DNA of 64,000 nucleotides, taken from contig JAGWAR010000001.1 of assembly GCA_021296325.1 (NCBI GenBank), positions 86,479 to 150,478 on the forward strand, read 5' to 3'. Position 1 is the first letter of the stretch. Every line of letters starts with the position of its first letter. Positions 55,205 through 64,000 of the stretch are shown piece after piece. This stretch comes from Alphaproteobacteria bacterium. GTDB lineage: Bacteria > Pseudomonadota > Alphaproteobacteria > GCA-2746255. The notes under the pieces are model-generated. The model was not told the origin of the DNA, made no database searches, and was given only the letters and a program-made list of their open reading frames with translations. A program made the position numbers and the translations under genes.

Positions 55205-56313
55205 ATCGCGGATTCCGGTGGAATGGCCGGAAGGTTCAAGGCTCGGCCTACCGCCTTATGGGTGATCCGGCCCTTGTGGACGTTGAGCCCGTGGAGCAGG
55301 TGTTCATCCTCGGCCATCGCCACCCGATACCCCTTGTCCGCCAGGTCCAACACGAAGGGAAGCGTCGCATTGTTGAGCCCCAGGGCAGAGGTGCGGGCGA
55401 CGGCGGCCGGCATGTTCGTGACGCAGTAATGGACGACGCCGTGGACGGTATAGGTGGGCTCCGCATGGCTGGTCGGCCGGCTGGTCTCGAAACAGCCGCC
55501 CTGATCGATCGCCACGTCCACCAGGACGGAGCCCCGGCGCATTCTTTTCACCATTGTCTCCGTGACGAGTCTCGGCGTTGAGGCTCCCGCCACCAGCACG
55601 GCTCCGACCACCAGGTCGGCGTCCAGCACGTAGGTTTCGATCGAATCGACGGTTGAGAAGATCGTGTTCAGCTGCCCCCCGAACCGCAGGTCGAGGTCGT
55701 TGAGGCGGGGCAGCGACTTGTCGATGACGGTGACCTGGGCATCCATGCCCATCGCCATGCGCGCCGCGTTCGTGCCGACGACGCCGCCGCCCAGGACCAC
55801 GACCTTGGCCGGCGGCACGCCCGGCATGCCGCCCAGCAGCAGGCCGACGCCACCCTGTTCCTTCTCGAGGCAATGGGCGCCGACCTGGACCGCCATCCGG
55901 CCCGCCACTTCGCTCATCGGCGCCAGCAACGGCAAGCCGCCCGCCGCGTCCGTTACCGTTTCATAGGCGATCGCGATGACGCCCGTCTCCATGAGCGATT
56001 TCGCCACCGCCGGTTCCGCCGCCAAGTGCAGATAGGTGAACAGGATCTGGCCGTCGCGCAACCGGGCGAATTCTTCCGGTTGCGGCTCCTTCACCTTGAC
56101 GATCATCTCCGCTTCGCCAAAAACCGCGGCGGCGTCCTTTGCGATCCTGGCGCCGACGGCCTTGTAGTCGGCGTCCTCGAAACCGCTGCCCACCCCGGCA
56201 CCCTTTTCCACCAGCACGTCATGCCCGTGGTGAACGAGTTCGCGCACGCCTCCCGGCACCAGGCCGACGCGATGTTCCTGAACTTTCGTTTCCTTTGGAA
56301 CGCCGATCCGCAA
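55198..56313 (-). CDS. ald: Alanine dehydrogenase
   Basis: NAD-dependent interconversion of L-alanine with pyruvate and ammonia. The 371-residue product from TTG 56313 starts [18 protein letters not shown], the standard start of the family; AAAGGAG lies 8 bases upstream, so the TTG is preferred over the in-frame TTG at 56334. Further motifs: catalytic Lys in [10 protein letters not shown], His in [10 protein letters not shown], the dinucleotide loop [16 protein letters not shown] and [20 protein letters not shown]. It lies just downstream of an AmpG-like transporter, suggesting use of wall-derived alanine. Confidence 0.96.
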   Translation of the reverse strand: MRIGVPKETKVQEHRVGLVPGGVRELVHHGHDVLVEKGAGVGSGFEDADYKAVGARIAKDAAAVFGEAEMIVKVKEPQPEEFARLRDGQILFTYLHLAAEPAVAKSLMETGVIAIAYETVTDAAGGLPLLAPMSEVAGRMAVQVGAHCLEKEQGGVGLLLGGMPGVPPAKVVVLGGGVVGTNAARMAMGMDAQVTVIDKSLPRLNDLDLRFGGQLNTIFSTVDSIETYVLDADLVVGAVLVAGASTPRLVTETMVKRMRRGSVLVDVAIDQGGCFETSRPTSHAEPTYTVHGVVHYCVTNMPAAVARTSALGLNNATLPFVLDLADKGYRVAMAEDEHLLHGLNVHKGRITHKAVGRALNLPAIPPESAIY

Positions 56314-56337
56314 CGCCTTGTCTCCTTTACGCAACTA

Positions 56338-57618
56338 TCATCCTATCGCCGATCCGGGCTTGCGCCGAATCCAAAGCAACAGGAAAAGACCGGGAAGGGC
56401 AGCGGCCGTGGTCAGCAGGAAGAAGACGACCCAGTCCGTCCGGTCGGCAAGCCAACCCCCCGGTGTCGAAAGCAACGTGCGGCCGAACGACATCAGGGAA
56501 GACAGCAGCGCGTACTGGGTCGCCGTATAGGCAACATGGCAAAGGGACGACAGATAGGCGACGAAGGCCGCCGTCCCCATACCGCCGGACAGGTTTTCGA
56601 AACCGATCGTAACGAACAGCAGGCTTATGTCGTTTCCGACAGCGGCCTGCACCGCGAACATCGCGTTCGAAGCCATTTGCAGGATGCCGGCCACCAGCAG
56701 GCTTTCGAGAATGCCGTAGCGCGCCACCAACATGCCGCCGACAAAGGCGCCGGCGAGCGTGGCGCCCAGGCCGAAGAGCTTGCTGACATTGGCGATTTCG
56801 ACCTTCGAAAAACCGACTTCCAGGTAGAAGGGGTTCGCCATGACGCCGGCGATGGCATCGCCGAATTTATAAAAGACGATGAAGGCCAGGATCACGACCC
56901 ATTGGGGCCGGGCCAGAAAATCCGCGAAGGGGGCAAGGACGGCCTCCCGGAGCCAATTGAGAAGCCTTTGAATTCCCTCGCCTTTCAAGGGTTCCGCCGC
57001 GGGCGCGCGGGGCTCGGGCGAAAACAGGATCGTCACCAGCCCAACCAGCATGAGGGCGGCCATCGCCAGATAGGCCGTCTGCCAATCGAAATAGGAGGCG
57101 AGGTAAAGCGCGCCGGCGCCCGCCACCAGCAACCCCACCCGATAACCGAAGACGAGCGTTGCCGCCCCCGCTCCGTAAAGCCGCTCCTCGAGGATTTCGA
57201 CCCGGTAGGCATCGATGACGATGTCCTGGCTGGCCGAACAGAAAGCGACGAGCAGCGCCCAGACCGCTGTCGCCAGAGGCGCGGTTGCCGGGTCCGCGAA
57301 ACTCAAACCGGCGAGGGCGAGGATCAGGGTGAGTTGGGTGAACACGATCCAGCCCCGGCGCCGGCCAAGCAGGCGCGTGAAGAACGGCACGGGCAGTTTG
57401 TCGATAAGGGGCGCCCACAGAAACTTGAACGCGTAAGGCAGGCCGACCAGCGCGAAAATCCCGATCGCCGTTTTCGTCACGCCGCCTTCCACAAGGCGCA
57501 CGGCCAGGGTCGAGGCGGTCAGAAGCAGCGGCAAGCCGCTTGCGAAACCCAAAAGAAGAAGGCGAAGGACTCGTGGATCCCCGTAAACTTCCGCCGCCTC
57601 AAACAACCGATTCCGCAA
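56338..57618 (-). CDS. AmpG-family muropeptide MFS transporter
   Basis: A 426-residue inner-membrane protein with about 12 helices. AmpG-type features include VLRLLLLGFASGLPLLLTASTL, FKFLWAPLIDKLPVPFF with the acidic D, the RRRGW loop, and FCSASQDIVIDAYRVEIL. AmpG imports anhydromuropeptides for peptidoglycan recycling. The frame opens at GTG 57639, but GAGGAG stands before a TTG at 57618 (MRNRLFEAAEVYG), which I prefer. ald follows by 24 bases. Ortholog status versus another MFS member is not proved; I leave the symbol empty. Confidence 0.87.
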   Translation of the reverse strand: MRNRLFEAAEVYGDPRVLRLLLLGFASGLPLLLTASTLAVRLVEGGVTKTAIGIFALVGLPYAFKFLWAPLIDKLPVPFFTRLLGRRRGWIVFTQLTLILALAGLSFADPATAPLATAVWALLVAFCSASQDIVIDAYRVEILEERLYGAGAATLVFGYRVGLLVAGAGALYLASYFDWQTAYLAMAALMLVGLVTILFSPEPRAPAAEPLKGEGIQRLLNWLREAVLAPFADFLARPQWVVILAFIVFYKFGDAIAGVMANPFYLEVGFSKVEIANVSKLFGLGATLAGAFVGGMLVARYGILESLLVAGILQMASNAMFAVQAAVGNDISLLFVTIGFENLSGGMGTAAFVAYLSSLCHVAYTATQYALLSSLMSFGRTLLSTPGGWLADRTDWVVFFLLTTAAALPGLFLLLWIRRKPGSAIG

Positions 57619-57654
57619 CGCAGGGTCTCCTCGCGTCACAACGCAGAAATGCGC

Positions 57655-58662
57655 CTAGTCGCGCACGCCGGATCCCATGCGCGCATGGATGAGCTCGTCG
57701 AGCGGCGTTTCCGGCCGCGCGCCAAAATGGCTGATGATTTCGGCTGCGCAAATACTGCCGATCCGCCCGCAGGCGGCAAGGTCGTGGTTCCGGGCCAGGC
57801 CAAAAAGAAAGCCGGCCGCAAAAAGATCGCCGGCGCCGGTCGTATCCACCACCGCATCGACCGGCTCGGCATCGATCACGTGCACCTCTTCGCCGGCGAC
57901 GATGACGGAACCTTTCTCGCTTCGGGTCAGGGCGGCCACTTCGCAGCGCCCGCGAATCCGCTGCAGGGCCTGGTCGAACGTCTTCGACTGGTAGAGGGAG
58001 AGAATTTCGATCTCGTTCGCGAACAGGATGTCGACATGGGCTTCGACGAGGTCCTGGAAGGAACGCCGGTGGCGTTCGACGCAGAAGGGATCTGACAGCG
58101 TCAGCGCCACCTTGTTGCCGGCTTCGTGGGCAATCTTCGAGGCCAGCACGAAGGCTTCCTGCGCCGGCGTTTCGTCCCAGAGATACCCCTCGAGATAGGT
58201 AACTTTCGCCCGCCGGATCAGGCCGTGATCGAGGTCGTCGGGACCCAGGCCGACGGAAGCGCCAAGATAGGTTTCCATCGTGCGCTGGGCATCCGGCGTC
58301 ACGAAGATGAGGCAGCGCGCCGTCGGCGGTCCGGCGATGGCGGGCCGGGTCGGAAATTCGACGCGGGCGGTGGAAATGTCATGGTGAAAGATGCCGCCGA
58401 GCTGGTCGTTCCGGACCTTGCCGATATAGCCCGCCGCGCCGCCCAGCCGAGACAGCCCCACCATCGTATTGGCGGCCGAGCCGCCCGAGATCTCGACGGC
58501 GGAACCCATGTTTTCATAGAGAAATTCGGCGCGGGCGGCGTCGATCAGCGTCATCGCGCCTTTCGTCAGCTCAAGGGCGACGAGGTCTTTTTCTTCCGCA
58601 TGGGCAATCACATCGACGATGGCATTGCCGATACCGACGACGTCGAGTGAACTTTCTCCCAT
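57655..58662 (-). CDS. Adenosine kinase (PfkB family)
   Basis: Phosphorylates adenosine to AMP for purine salvage. The 335-residue sugar-kinase fold protein has the N-terminal substrate loop VVGIGNAIVDVIAHA, the GGSAANTMVGLSRLGG motif, and the C-terminal signature DTTGAGDLFAAGFLFGLARN with the catalytic Asp. The alphaproteobacterial adenosine kinase group is the closest fit; a related nucleoside or sugar kinase cannot be fully excluded. Divergent from the EI24-like gene. Confidence 0.9.
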   Translation of the reverse strand: MGESSLDVVGIGNAIVDVIAHAEEKDLVALELTKGAMTLIDAARAEFLYENMGSAVEISGGSAANTMVGLSRLGGAAGYIGKVRNDQLGGIFHHDISTARVEFPTRPAIAGPPTARCLIFVTPDAQRTMETYLGASVGLGPDDLDHGLIRRAKVTYLEGYLWDETPAQEAFVLASKIAHEAGNKVALTLSDPFCVERHRRSFQDLVEAHVDILFANEIEILSLYQSKTFDQALQRIRGRCEVAALTRSEKGSVIVAGEEVHVIDAEPVDAVVDTTGAGDLFAAGFLFGLARNHDLAACGRIGSICAAEIISHFGARPETPLDELIHARMGSGVRD

Positions 58663-58788
58663 GCGCCTTCCTCCGCGTGTCCGATGCGTCGGACCTTAGC
58701 CTTCCGCTTGCGCAACGACAAGGCGCGCTTGCGAGGGGAGGGAACGCCCGGTAAAGGTAGGACGCGGCTTCAACGCACGGGACTTTTC

Positions 58789-59454
58789 ATGATTCACGCC
58801 TTCTTTCGAACCTTAGGCCAGCTTTCCGACCCGGCCTTTCGCGGCCTGCTCATGCGCGGCGTCGGGCTGGCCATCGCGGCCATGGCATGCCTCTGGTTTC
58901 TCGCCTGGATTCTTTTTCGTGCGACAACGGTCTTTGACATCGGCTGGTTGGAGGGCGTGTTCGACATCGGCGGTTTTGCCGCCGTCCTGTTGTTGACGGT
59001 GCTATTGTTTCCAGCCTTCGTCACGCTGAGCCTGAGTTTCTTTTTGGAAGACGTGCTGGCGACGGTCGAGCGTCGCGACTATCCGGATTTGCCGGCGCCA
59101 CGAACCCAGGGATTTACCGAAATCCTGATCACGACGGCGAAATTCACCGGCGCCCTGATCCTGCTTAACCTGCTGGTGCTACCGATCTACCTCTTGCCGA
59201 TCCTGGGCGCCGTGCCGTTCCTCATGGTCAACGGCTACCTTCTGGGCCGCGAATACATGGAACTGGTGGCACCCCGGCGGATGACGGCGAAGGAAGTAAA
59301 AGTCTTTCGGGTGCGACATTGGGGAAGTATCTTCTGGGCCGGCATGACGATTGCGGTCTTTTCCACCATTCCCGGACTGAACCTCGCCGCGCCGGCCCTT
59401 GGGGCGGCGTTGATGCTACATCTGTTCGAACGTCTCCGGGAGAAGGCCGCATGA
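58789..59454 (+). CDS. EI24/CysZ-like integral membrane protein
   Basis: A 221-residue protein with four to five hydrophobic segments (GLAIAAMACLWFLAWILF, FAAVLLLTVLLFPAFVTLSL, FTGALILLNLLVLPIYLLPI and ending GLNLAAPALGAALMLHL) and the family end FW...R.A..FS.IP. CysZ members carry sulfate, but other EI24 proteins have unknown roles. Start ATG 58789 precedes the first conserved segment (MIHAFFRTLGQLSDP); the frame upstream lacks similarity. Its stop overlaps the next start (ATGA), so a small lipoprotein is cotranslated. Confidence 0.85.
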   Translation: MIHAFFRTLGQLSDPAFRGLLMRGVGLAIAAMACLWFLAWILFRATTVFDIGWLEGVFDIGGFAAVLLLTVLLFPAFVTLSLSFFLEDVLATVERRDYPDLPAPRTQGFTEILITTAKFTGALILLNLLVLPIYLLPILGAVPFLMVNGYLLGREYMELVAPRRMTAKEVKVFRVRHWGSIFWAGMTIAVFSTIPGLNLAAPALGAALMLHLFERLREKAA

Positions 59455-59846
59455 ATCGCCGTTCGGTTTTTCTTCTCTGTCTGCTTTGCCTGCTGCCAGC
59501 CGCCCTTGCGGGATGCCAAAAGGGCATGACGCCCGCGGGCGCCCAGGGCAGCACCGCGCCGCCCCCTGCCACCGCGGCGCTGCCGACGCCCGGCGAGCTC
59601 GTCGGCCTCGACAAGGAAGGCGTTCAGGCCCTGCTTGGGGCGCCGCAGCTGATCCGCCGGGACGGCCCGGCCGAGGTCTGGCAGTACACGGCGAACGCCT
59701 GCATCCTGGACCTTTTTCTCTACGAGGCCGGCGGCGCCTACCAGGTTGAATATCTGGAGCTTCGCACCCAGCCCGACGAAAACTTCCCGCAGAAACGCTG
59801 CTACGAACAATTTCGCAAGGATAAGGAAGCCGCCCGTCTAGGTTAG
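59451..59846 (+). CDS. Small predicted lipoprotein, function unknown
   Basis: A 131-residue protein with a lipoprotein signal (MNRRSVFLLCLLCLLPAALAGC; lipobox LAGC, Cys22) and a Pro/Ala-rich linker. The body resembles outer-membrane assembly (BamE/SmpA-like) folds in its LVGLDKEGVQALLGAPQLIRRDGPAEVWQY and CILDLFLYE strands, a pattern (G...V..LLG.P......G....W.Y) used by that fold, but this is a structural guess. It is coupled to the EI24-like gene and overlaps the nth 3' end by 4 bases. Confidence 0.8.
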   Translation: MNRRSVFLLCLLCLLPAALAGCQKGMTPAGAQGSTAPPPATAALPTPGELVGLDKEGVQALLGAPQLIRRDGPAEVWQYTANACILDLFLYEAGGAYQVEYLELRTQPDENFPQKRCYEQFRKDKEAARLG

Positions 59847-60478
59847 GCGGTCGTCTTCGCGTCGTACTCGCAAAACTGGCGGACGACGCAGTTCGGGCAA
59901 TCGGGCTTGCGCGCCTTGCACACATAGCGCCCATGCAGGATGAGCCAGTGATGGGCGTGGCGAAGGTATTTTTTCGGCACGCGCCTTAACAGGGCCTCCT
60001 CGACGGCAAGGGGCGTCTTGCCGGGAGCCAGCCCCGTCCGGTTGCCAAGACGGAAAATATGCGTATCGACGGCGATCGTGGGCTCGCCAAAGGCGATGTT
60101 CAAAACGACGTTTGCCGTTTTTCGTCCCACCCCCGGCAGGCTTTCCAGCGCGGCGCGGTCCCTCGGTACCTTGCCATCGAAACGTTCGATCAGCATCTTG
60201 CTCAAGCTCAGGATGTTCTTTGCCTTCGTGTTGAAAAGGCCGATCGTTCGTACGTGGTTGCGCAGTTTCTTCTCGCCCAGCTTCACCATTTTCTCCGGCG
60301 TGTCGACGGCGGCGAAAAGCGACCGGGTCGCCTTGTTGACGCCCGTGTCGGTGGCCTGGGCGGAAAGCACGACGGCAACGAGCAGGGTATAGGGATTGGT
60401 GTATTCCAGCTCGCCCTTCGGCTTGGGGTTCGCCTTGGCCAGGGCGGCAAAAAACTTTTCGATCTTTGCATTAACCAT
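59843..60478 (-). CDS. nth: Endonuclease III
   Basis: DNA glycosylase/AP lyase that removes oxidised pyrimidines. The 211-residue protein has the helix-hairpin-helix with catalytic Lys in LPGVGRKTANVVLNIAFG, the catalytic Asp in VDTHIFRLGNRTGL and a [4Fe-4S] site CKARKPDCPNCVVRQFC (CX6CX2CX5C). ATG 60478. Divergent from the DUF2244 gene. Confidence 0.97.
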   Translation of the reverse strand: MVNAKIEKFFAALAKANPKPKGELEYTNPYTLLVAVVLSAQATDTGVNKATRSLFAAVDTPEKMVKLGEKKLRNHVRTIGLFNTKAKNILSLSKMLIERFDGKVPRDRAALESLPGVGRKTANVVLNIAFGEPTIAVDTHIFRLGNRTGLAPGKTPLAVEEALLRRVPKKYLRHAHHWLILHGRYVCKARKPDCPNCVVRQFCEYDAKTTA

Positions 60479-60524
60479 CCAGCGAGCCTACCGGCTTACA
60501 AAGCGTGCGAAAAGCCGTTTGGCT

Positions 60525-60552
60525 TTGGCGCGATCAAAAATCCCGCTAGACT
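60525..60552 (+). promoter_or_regulatory. Predicted promoter of the DUF2244 gene (leaderless)
   Basis: TTGGCG (60525-60530), 16-bp spacer, TAGACT (60547-60552). Only 6 bases separate the -10 from the ATG at 60559, so transcription would start on or beside the start codon. No Shine-Dalgarno precedes it. Confidence 0.5.
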
Positions 60553-60558
60553 GTTCGG

Positions 60559-61083
60559 ATGGAGGAAACGCAAGTTGCACGAGACGAGGCAACGGCGCCG
60601 CCCGTCCTCTTCTACGCCGAAATGCGGCCCCATCGCAGTTTAAGTCCGATGGGTTTTTGGATTCTGATGGCTGCCATTGGCGGCATAAGCTTCGTCACCG
60701 GCATGATCTTCCTGATGGCGGGCGCCTGGCCGGTCTTCGGCTTCTTCGGGCTCGACGTTCTACTGATCTATGTTTTTTTCCGCCTGAACTATCGCGAAGC
60801 CCGCGCCTTCGAAGCCTTGACGCTTACCGAAAGGGAGCTACTGCTTCGGAAGGTGAGTCCGAGAGGTAAGGTCAGCTCGCACCGGTTCGAGCCTTACTGG
60901 ATTCGGGTCAAGATCGACGCCCCCACCCAAACGCGGAGCCGGCTGACGCTTTCTTCCCACGGCAAGACGGTCGAGATCGGCGCCTTCCTCACGGAAGATG
61001 AAAAAATCGGTCTCGCTCAGGAAATTCGGAACGCCCTTCGGCGCCAGCGCGAGCACGTCGAGCCCGCCGAAAATCTAATCTAG
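60559..61083 (+). CDS. DUF2244 family membrane protein
   Basis: A 174-residue protein of unknown function. The family pattern is FYAEMRPHRSLSPMGFWILM, two adjacent membrane helices (about 29-70), and a C-terminal cytoplasmic domain with the LTERELLLRKVSPRGK and FEPYWIRVKI strands and FLTEDEKIGLAQEIRNAL end. The predicted promoter leaves no room for a leader. Its 3' end overlaps dapB by 9 bases. Confidence 0.9.
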   Translation: MEETQVARDEATAPPVLFYAEMRPHRSLSPMGFWILMAAIGGISFVTGMIFLMAGAWPVFGFFGLDVLLIYVFFRLNYREARAFEALTLTERELLLRKVSPRGKVSSHRFEPYWIRVKIDAPTQTRSRLTLSSHGKTVEIGAFLTEDEKIGLAQEIRNALRRQREHVEPAENLI

Positions 61084-61830
61084 GCCCAGCACGTCCTGCA
61101 TACCGTAGCGACCGGGAGGCTGGTTCAGCACCCAGCGCGCCGCGTGCACGGCACCGCGCGCAAAAACACTGCGCGAGGTTGCCTCATGGGTGAGGGCAAG
61201 CTGCTCGCCCTCGCCGATGAAGAAGACGCTGTGCTCGCCGGCAAGGTCGCCGGCCCGGATCGCCGTCATGGTGATTTCGTCCCGCTTGCGTCCGCCGGTC
61301 TCGACCGCGTCACGAAGCGCCAGCGCCGTGCCGGAAGGCGCGTCCACCTTGTGACGGTGATGCATTTCGGAAATCGCCACGTCGTAACTGTCGTCGAACA
61401 CGCTGGCCGCCTTTCGAGTCAGCGCCAACAGCAGATTGACGGCAAGGCTCATGTTCGGCGCCTGGACGATGGCGACCGAGGCGGCCGCCTCCGTGATCGC
61501 CTTTGTCTCGGCCGGACCAAGCCCGGTCGTTCCGATGACGATTGGCGTCTTCGTCTCGGCGGCGCGTTTGACATGAGCGGCCGTTGCCGCCGGTAGCGTG
61601 AAGTCGATGACGACGTCTGAGGTTGCAAAAAGGGTGGCCACATCCTGGGTGATGACGACGCCAAGGGGCGACAGCCCGGCTAGCTGGCCGGCGTCCTTGC
61701 CGATCGCCGCGTGGCCGGCCATGTCGGCGGCCCCGGCCAGCGCGATGCCCTGCCCGGCCGCCACCTCGCGGACCAGCATCTGGCCCATGCGCCCGGCGGC
61801 ACCCAGAATACCGATCTTGATCGTCGCCAT
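61075..61830 (-). CDS. dapB: 4-hydroxy-tetrahydrodipicolinate reductase
   Basis: NAD(P)H-dependent step in lysine and diaminopimelate synthesis. The 251-residue protein has the nucleotide-binding IGILGAAGRMGQMLV, TTGLGPAETKAI, the substrate signature EMHHRHKVDAPSGTAL with catalytic His and Lys, and the C-terminal DR-type fold. ATG 61830. Downstream of dnaJ (76-base gap). Confidence 0.97.
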   Translation of the reverse strand: MATIKIGILGAAGRMGQMLVREVAAGQGIALAGAADMAGHAAIGKDAGQLAGLSPLGVVITQDVATLFATSDVVIDFTLPAATAAHVKRAAETKTPIVIGTTGLGPAETKAITEAAASVAIVQAPNMSLAVNLLLALTRKAASVFDDSYDVAISEMHHRHKVDAPSGTALALRDAVETGGRKRDEITMTAIRAGDLAGEHSVFFIGEGEQLALTHEATSRSVFARGAVHAARWVLNQPPGRYGMQDVLGLD

Positions 61831-61906
61831 GACGTCTCTCCACGTGTTCGCTGGGATTTAAGCACAAGGCCCTGGGCGGGCGGAGGAAATTTTCAGACCG
61901 GCGCAG

Positions 61907-63040
61907 CTAGTCGCGAAGGTCGTCCCAGAGTTCCTTCACCTTGTCGAGGAACCCTTCCGAGGCGGGCGACGTCTTCTTCGGGTTTCCGGTTTTTGCGAAT
62001 TCACGCAGCAATTCCTGTTGGTGCTTCGTGAGATTCACCGGGGTCTCGACGGTGGCATCGATGTACATGTCGCCCCGCCCGCCGACGCGAAGGCCGGGCA
62101 TGCCCTTGCCCTTGAGGCGAAACTGCCGGCCCGTCTGGGTGCCGGAAGGGATGGTGACGCGGGCCCGGGTGCCGTCGATTGTCGGCACTTCGATCGCCCC
62201 GCCAAGGGCGGCCGTCGTCATCGGGATCGGCACCTGGCAGGCCAGATGCGGCCCCTGGCGGCGGAAAAAGCGGTGCGGCCGGGTCGAAATGAAGAGGTAA
62301 AGATCGCCGGCCGGCCCGCCGCGCAACCCCGCCTCGCCCTCGCCGGCCAACCGGATGCGCGTGCCGTCCTCGACCCCCGCCGGGATCGTTACGGAGAGCT
62401 TCTTTTCCTTCTGCACCCGCCCGACGCCGTGGCAGGCCGTGCAGGGATCCTCGATGACCCGCCCGACGCCGTGGCAGGCCGGGCAGGTGCGCTCGATCGT
62501 GAAGAAGCCCTGCTGGGCGCGGACCTTGCCGGCGCCGTGGCAGGTCGTGCAGGCAACCGGGCCCTTGCCGGGGGCCGCGCCGCTGCCCTTGCAGGTCGTG
62601 CAGGGCGCAAGCGTTGGTACGCGGATTTCCGCCTGCTTGCCGTGGAAGGCTTCTTCGAGGGTGACTTCGAGATTGTAGCGAAGGTCGGAGCCGCGCCCGG
62701 CACTGCCCCGGCCCGGATCGCCGCGGAAACCGAAATCGCCGAACATTTCGTCGAAGATGTCGGCAAAGCCGGTGAAGTCGCCGGCGCCCGGCCGGCCCGG
62801 ATGGGTACCGCCGGCTTCAAACGCGTCGTGGCCGAAGCGGTCATAGGCCGCGCGCTTTTGCTCGTCCTTCAGGACGTCGTACGCTTCGTTGGCTTCCTTG
62901 AATTTCTGTTCGGCCGATGTGTCGTCCGGATTGCGGTCCGGATGGTGTTGCATCGCCTGTTTTCGATAGGCCTTCTTGATGTCCTCCGCGCTGGCATTAC
63001 GCTGGACACCTAGAATTTCGTAGTAGTCACGTTTAGCCAT
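61907..63040 (-). CDS. dnaJ: Chaperone DnaJ
   Basis: Co-chaperone that stimulates DnaK ATPase and hands over clients. The 377-residue protein has the J domain with HPD ([11 protein letters not shown]), a Gly/Phe-rich linker, four CXXCXGXG zinc repeats ([32 protein letters not shown]) and two C-terminal beta domains. The last two repeats share 25 identical bases (62415-62439 and 62457-62481, 42-base period), a recent-looking local copy. ATG 63040. Preceded by dnaK. Confidence 0.98.
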   Translation of the reverse strand: MAKRDYYEILGVQRNASAEDIKKAYRKQAMQHHPDRNPDDTSAEQKFKEANEAYDVLKDEQKRAAYDRFGHDAFEAGGTHPGRPGAGDFTGFADIFDEMFGDFGFRGDPGRGSAGRGSDLRYNLEVTLEEAFHGKQAEIRVPTLAPCTTCKGSGAAPGKGPVACTTCHGAGKVRAQQGFFTIERTCPACHGVGRVIEDPCTACHGVGRVQKEKKLSVTIPAGVEDGTRIRLAGEGEAGLRGGPAGDLYLFISTRPHRFFRRQGPHLACQVPIPMTTAALGGAIEVPTIDGTRARVTIPSGTQTGRQFRLKGKGMPGLRVGGRGDMYIDATVETPVNLTKHQQELLREFAKTGNPKKTSPASEGFLDKVKELWDDLRD

Positions 63041-63105
63041 GCGATGGGCTCCGGAGGCGGGAAAACCTTTTCCCTATCGGGGCAAGGTCATTCGGTGACG
63101 ACGCG

Positions 63106-64000
63106 TCATTCTTCCTTTTTTTCTTTTTTGTCGTCGTCGACTTCCTCGAAGTCGGCATCCACGACGGGACCTTCCTCGGTATTTTCCGTTGCTTCCGTCG
63201 GTTCCGTTGCTTCTGCTTCCTGACTTGCCTTGTACATGGCCTCGCCAAGTTTCATGGCGGACTGGGCGAGTTTCTCGACGGCCGAACGAATCGCCTCGGT
63301 ATCCTCGCTATCCTTCACGTCCCGAAGCGCCTGAAGATCTCCCTCGATCTGGCTGCGTTCGGCGTCCGGAACCTTGTCGCCATGTTCCTCCAGATTCTTT
63401 TCCGTCGAATACAGCAGGACTTCCGCCTGGTTTCGCGCTTCGACAAGTTCGCGTCGCTTCTTGTCTTCGTCGGCGTGGCTTTCGGCGTCCTGAACCATTT
63501 CATTGATTTCTTCTTCCGACAATCCGCCGGAGGCCTGGATGTGGATCGCCTGCTCCTTGCCGGTTGCCTTGTCCTTGGCCGAGACGTTGACGATGCCGTT
63601 CGCGTCGATGTCGAAGCGAACCTCGATCTGCGGCACGCCACGCGGCGCCGACGGGATGCCCACCAGGTCAAACTGGCCTAAGAGCTTGTTATCCGAGGCC
63701 ATTTCGCGCTCGCCCTGGAACACGCGAATCGTCACCGCCGTCTGGCTGTCCTCGGCGGTCGAGAACACCTGACTCTTGCGCGTCGGGATCGTCGTGTTGC
63801 GGTCAATCAACCGCGTGAAGACGCCACCCAGGGTTTCGATGCCGAGTGACAGCGGCGTCACGTCCAGCAGCAGTACGTCCTTGACGTCGCCTTGCAGCAC
63901 GCCCGCCTGAATGGCGGCGCCGATGGCAACAACCTCGTCCGGATTGACGCCCTTGTGGGGATCGCGTCCGAAAATCTGTTTTGCGATCTCGACGATCTTT
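63106..64000 (-). CDS. dnaK: Chaperone DnaK, C-terminal part (runs off the window)
   Basis: The last 297 codons of DnaK: the end of the ATPase domain ([21 protein letters not shown]), the linker [19 protein letters not shown], the substrate-binding domain and the helical lid, ending in an acidic tail [17 protein letters not shown]. The 5' end is outside the window. A 65-base gap separates it from dnaJ, in the usual dnaK-dnaJ operon. Confidence 0.98.
   Translation of the reverse strand, partial: KIVEIAKQIFGRDPHKGVNPDEVVAIGAAIQAGVLQGDVKDVLLLDVTPLSLGIETLGGVFTRLIDRNTTIPTRKSQVFSTAEDSQTAVTIRVFQGEREMASDNKLLGQFDLVGIPSAPRGVPQIEVRFDIDANGIVNVSAKDKATGKEQAIHIQASGGLSEEEINEMVQDAESHADEDKKRRELVEARNQAEVLLYSTEKNLEEHGDKVPDAERSQIEGDLQALRDVKDSEDTEAIRSAVEKLAQSAMKLGEAMYKASQEAEATEPTEATENTEEGPVVDADFEEVDDDKKEKKEE

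Noticed and set aside
62415-62481. 25-base direct repeat as a CRISPR or mobile repeat
   Set aside because: It encodes two adjacent DnaJ zinc-finger repeats and is only two copies with a 42-base period.

Overview
The window is a gene-dense, GC-rich piece of chromosome from an alphaproteobacterium, most likely a Rhodospirillales-type lineage. The evidence is a true Irr regulator, a MucR/Ros-family regulator, an OlsB-type acyltransferase, a long PstC, a PstA with an extended N-terminus, and several gene orders typical of that class (rimP-nusA-infB-rbfA-truB-rpsO-pnp; lnt-corC-ybeY-phoH-miaB; phoR-pstSCAB-phoU-phoB; dnaK-dnaJ-dapB-nth). I see no prophage, transposase, CRISPR array, rRNA or tRNA. 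No gene-free stretch exceeds 300 bases; the longest is 45008-45278, which holds a promoter for maeB.

Layout. 1-3704 (+): end of a rhodanese-like gene, coaBC, a frameshifted Rrf2-type regulator, an AT-rich palindrome/promoter, cysK, and a MoeB/ThiF-type adenylyltransferase. 3718-5395: a D-2-hydroxyacid dehydrogenase (-) and an exported SH3-domain protein (+). 5413-9968 (-): the most interesting block, reading nitronate-monooxygenase-like flavoprotein, irr, rubrerythrin, a two-[4Fe-4S] CCG-domain protein, DUF3501. A perfect TTAGAA-N3-TTCTAA palindrome (Irr/PerR-type) overlaps the rubrerythrin promoter, and a strong hairpin separates rubrerythrin from the Fe-S gene. 10122-21404 (-): translation/RNA operon with a leader attenuator before rimP, then trmB, metK and an XRE regulator. 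21479-30963 (-): lnt, corC, ybeY, phoH, miaB, an ornithine-lipid pair (plsC/olsA-like and olsB), fur, mucR, rimI, tsaB. 31080-33685: cell-wall enzymes (D-Ala-D-Ala dipeptidase, polysaccharide deacetylase, Bax-like glucosaminidase). 33875-36760 (-): Nfu-type Fe-S carrier with an apparent CTG start, universal stress protein, TIGR02186 protein and TauE/SafE exporter. 36869-45007 (-): trpS, murJ, glnD, mutS. 45279-55204 (+): NADP-malic enzyme and the complete Pho two-component/Pst transport operon with a candidate Pho box. 55198-64000: ald, ampG-like transporter, adenosine kinase, an EI24/CysZ-like membrane protein, a small lipoprotein, nth, a DUF2244 protein, dapB, dnaJ and the 3' part of dnaK.

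Themes. Iron, peroxide and sulfur control recur: Irr with its operator, Fur, a broken Rrf2 regulator beside cysK, rubrerythrin, Nfu, and a nitronate monooxygenase-like protein with an unexpected cysteine cluster. Start codons other than ATG are well supported by Shine-Dalgarno placement in several genes (metK GTG; ald and the ampG-like gene TTG; nfu CTG). Coordinates below use the start I judge real, which often differs from the longest open frame.
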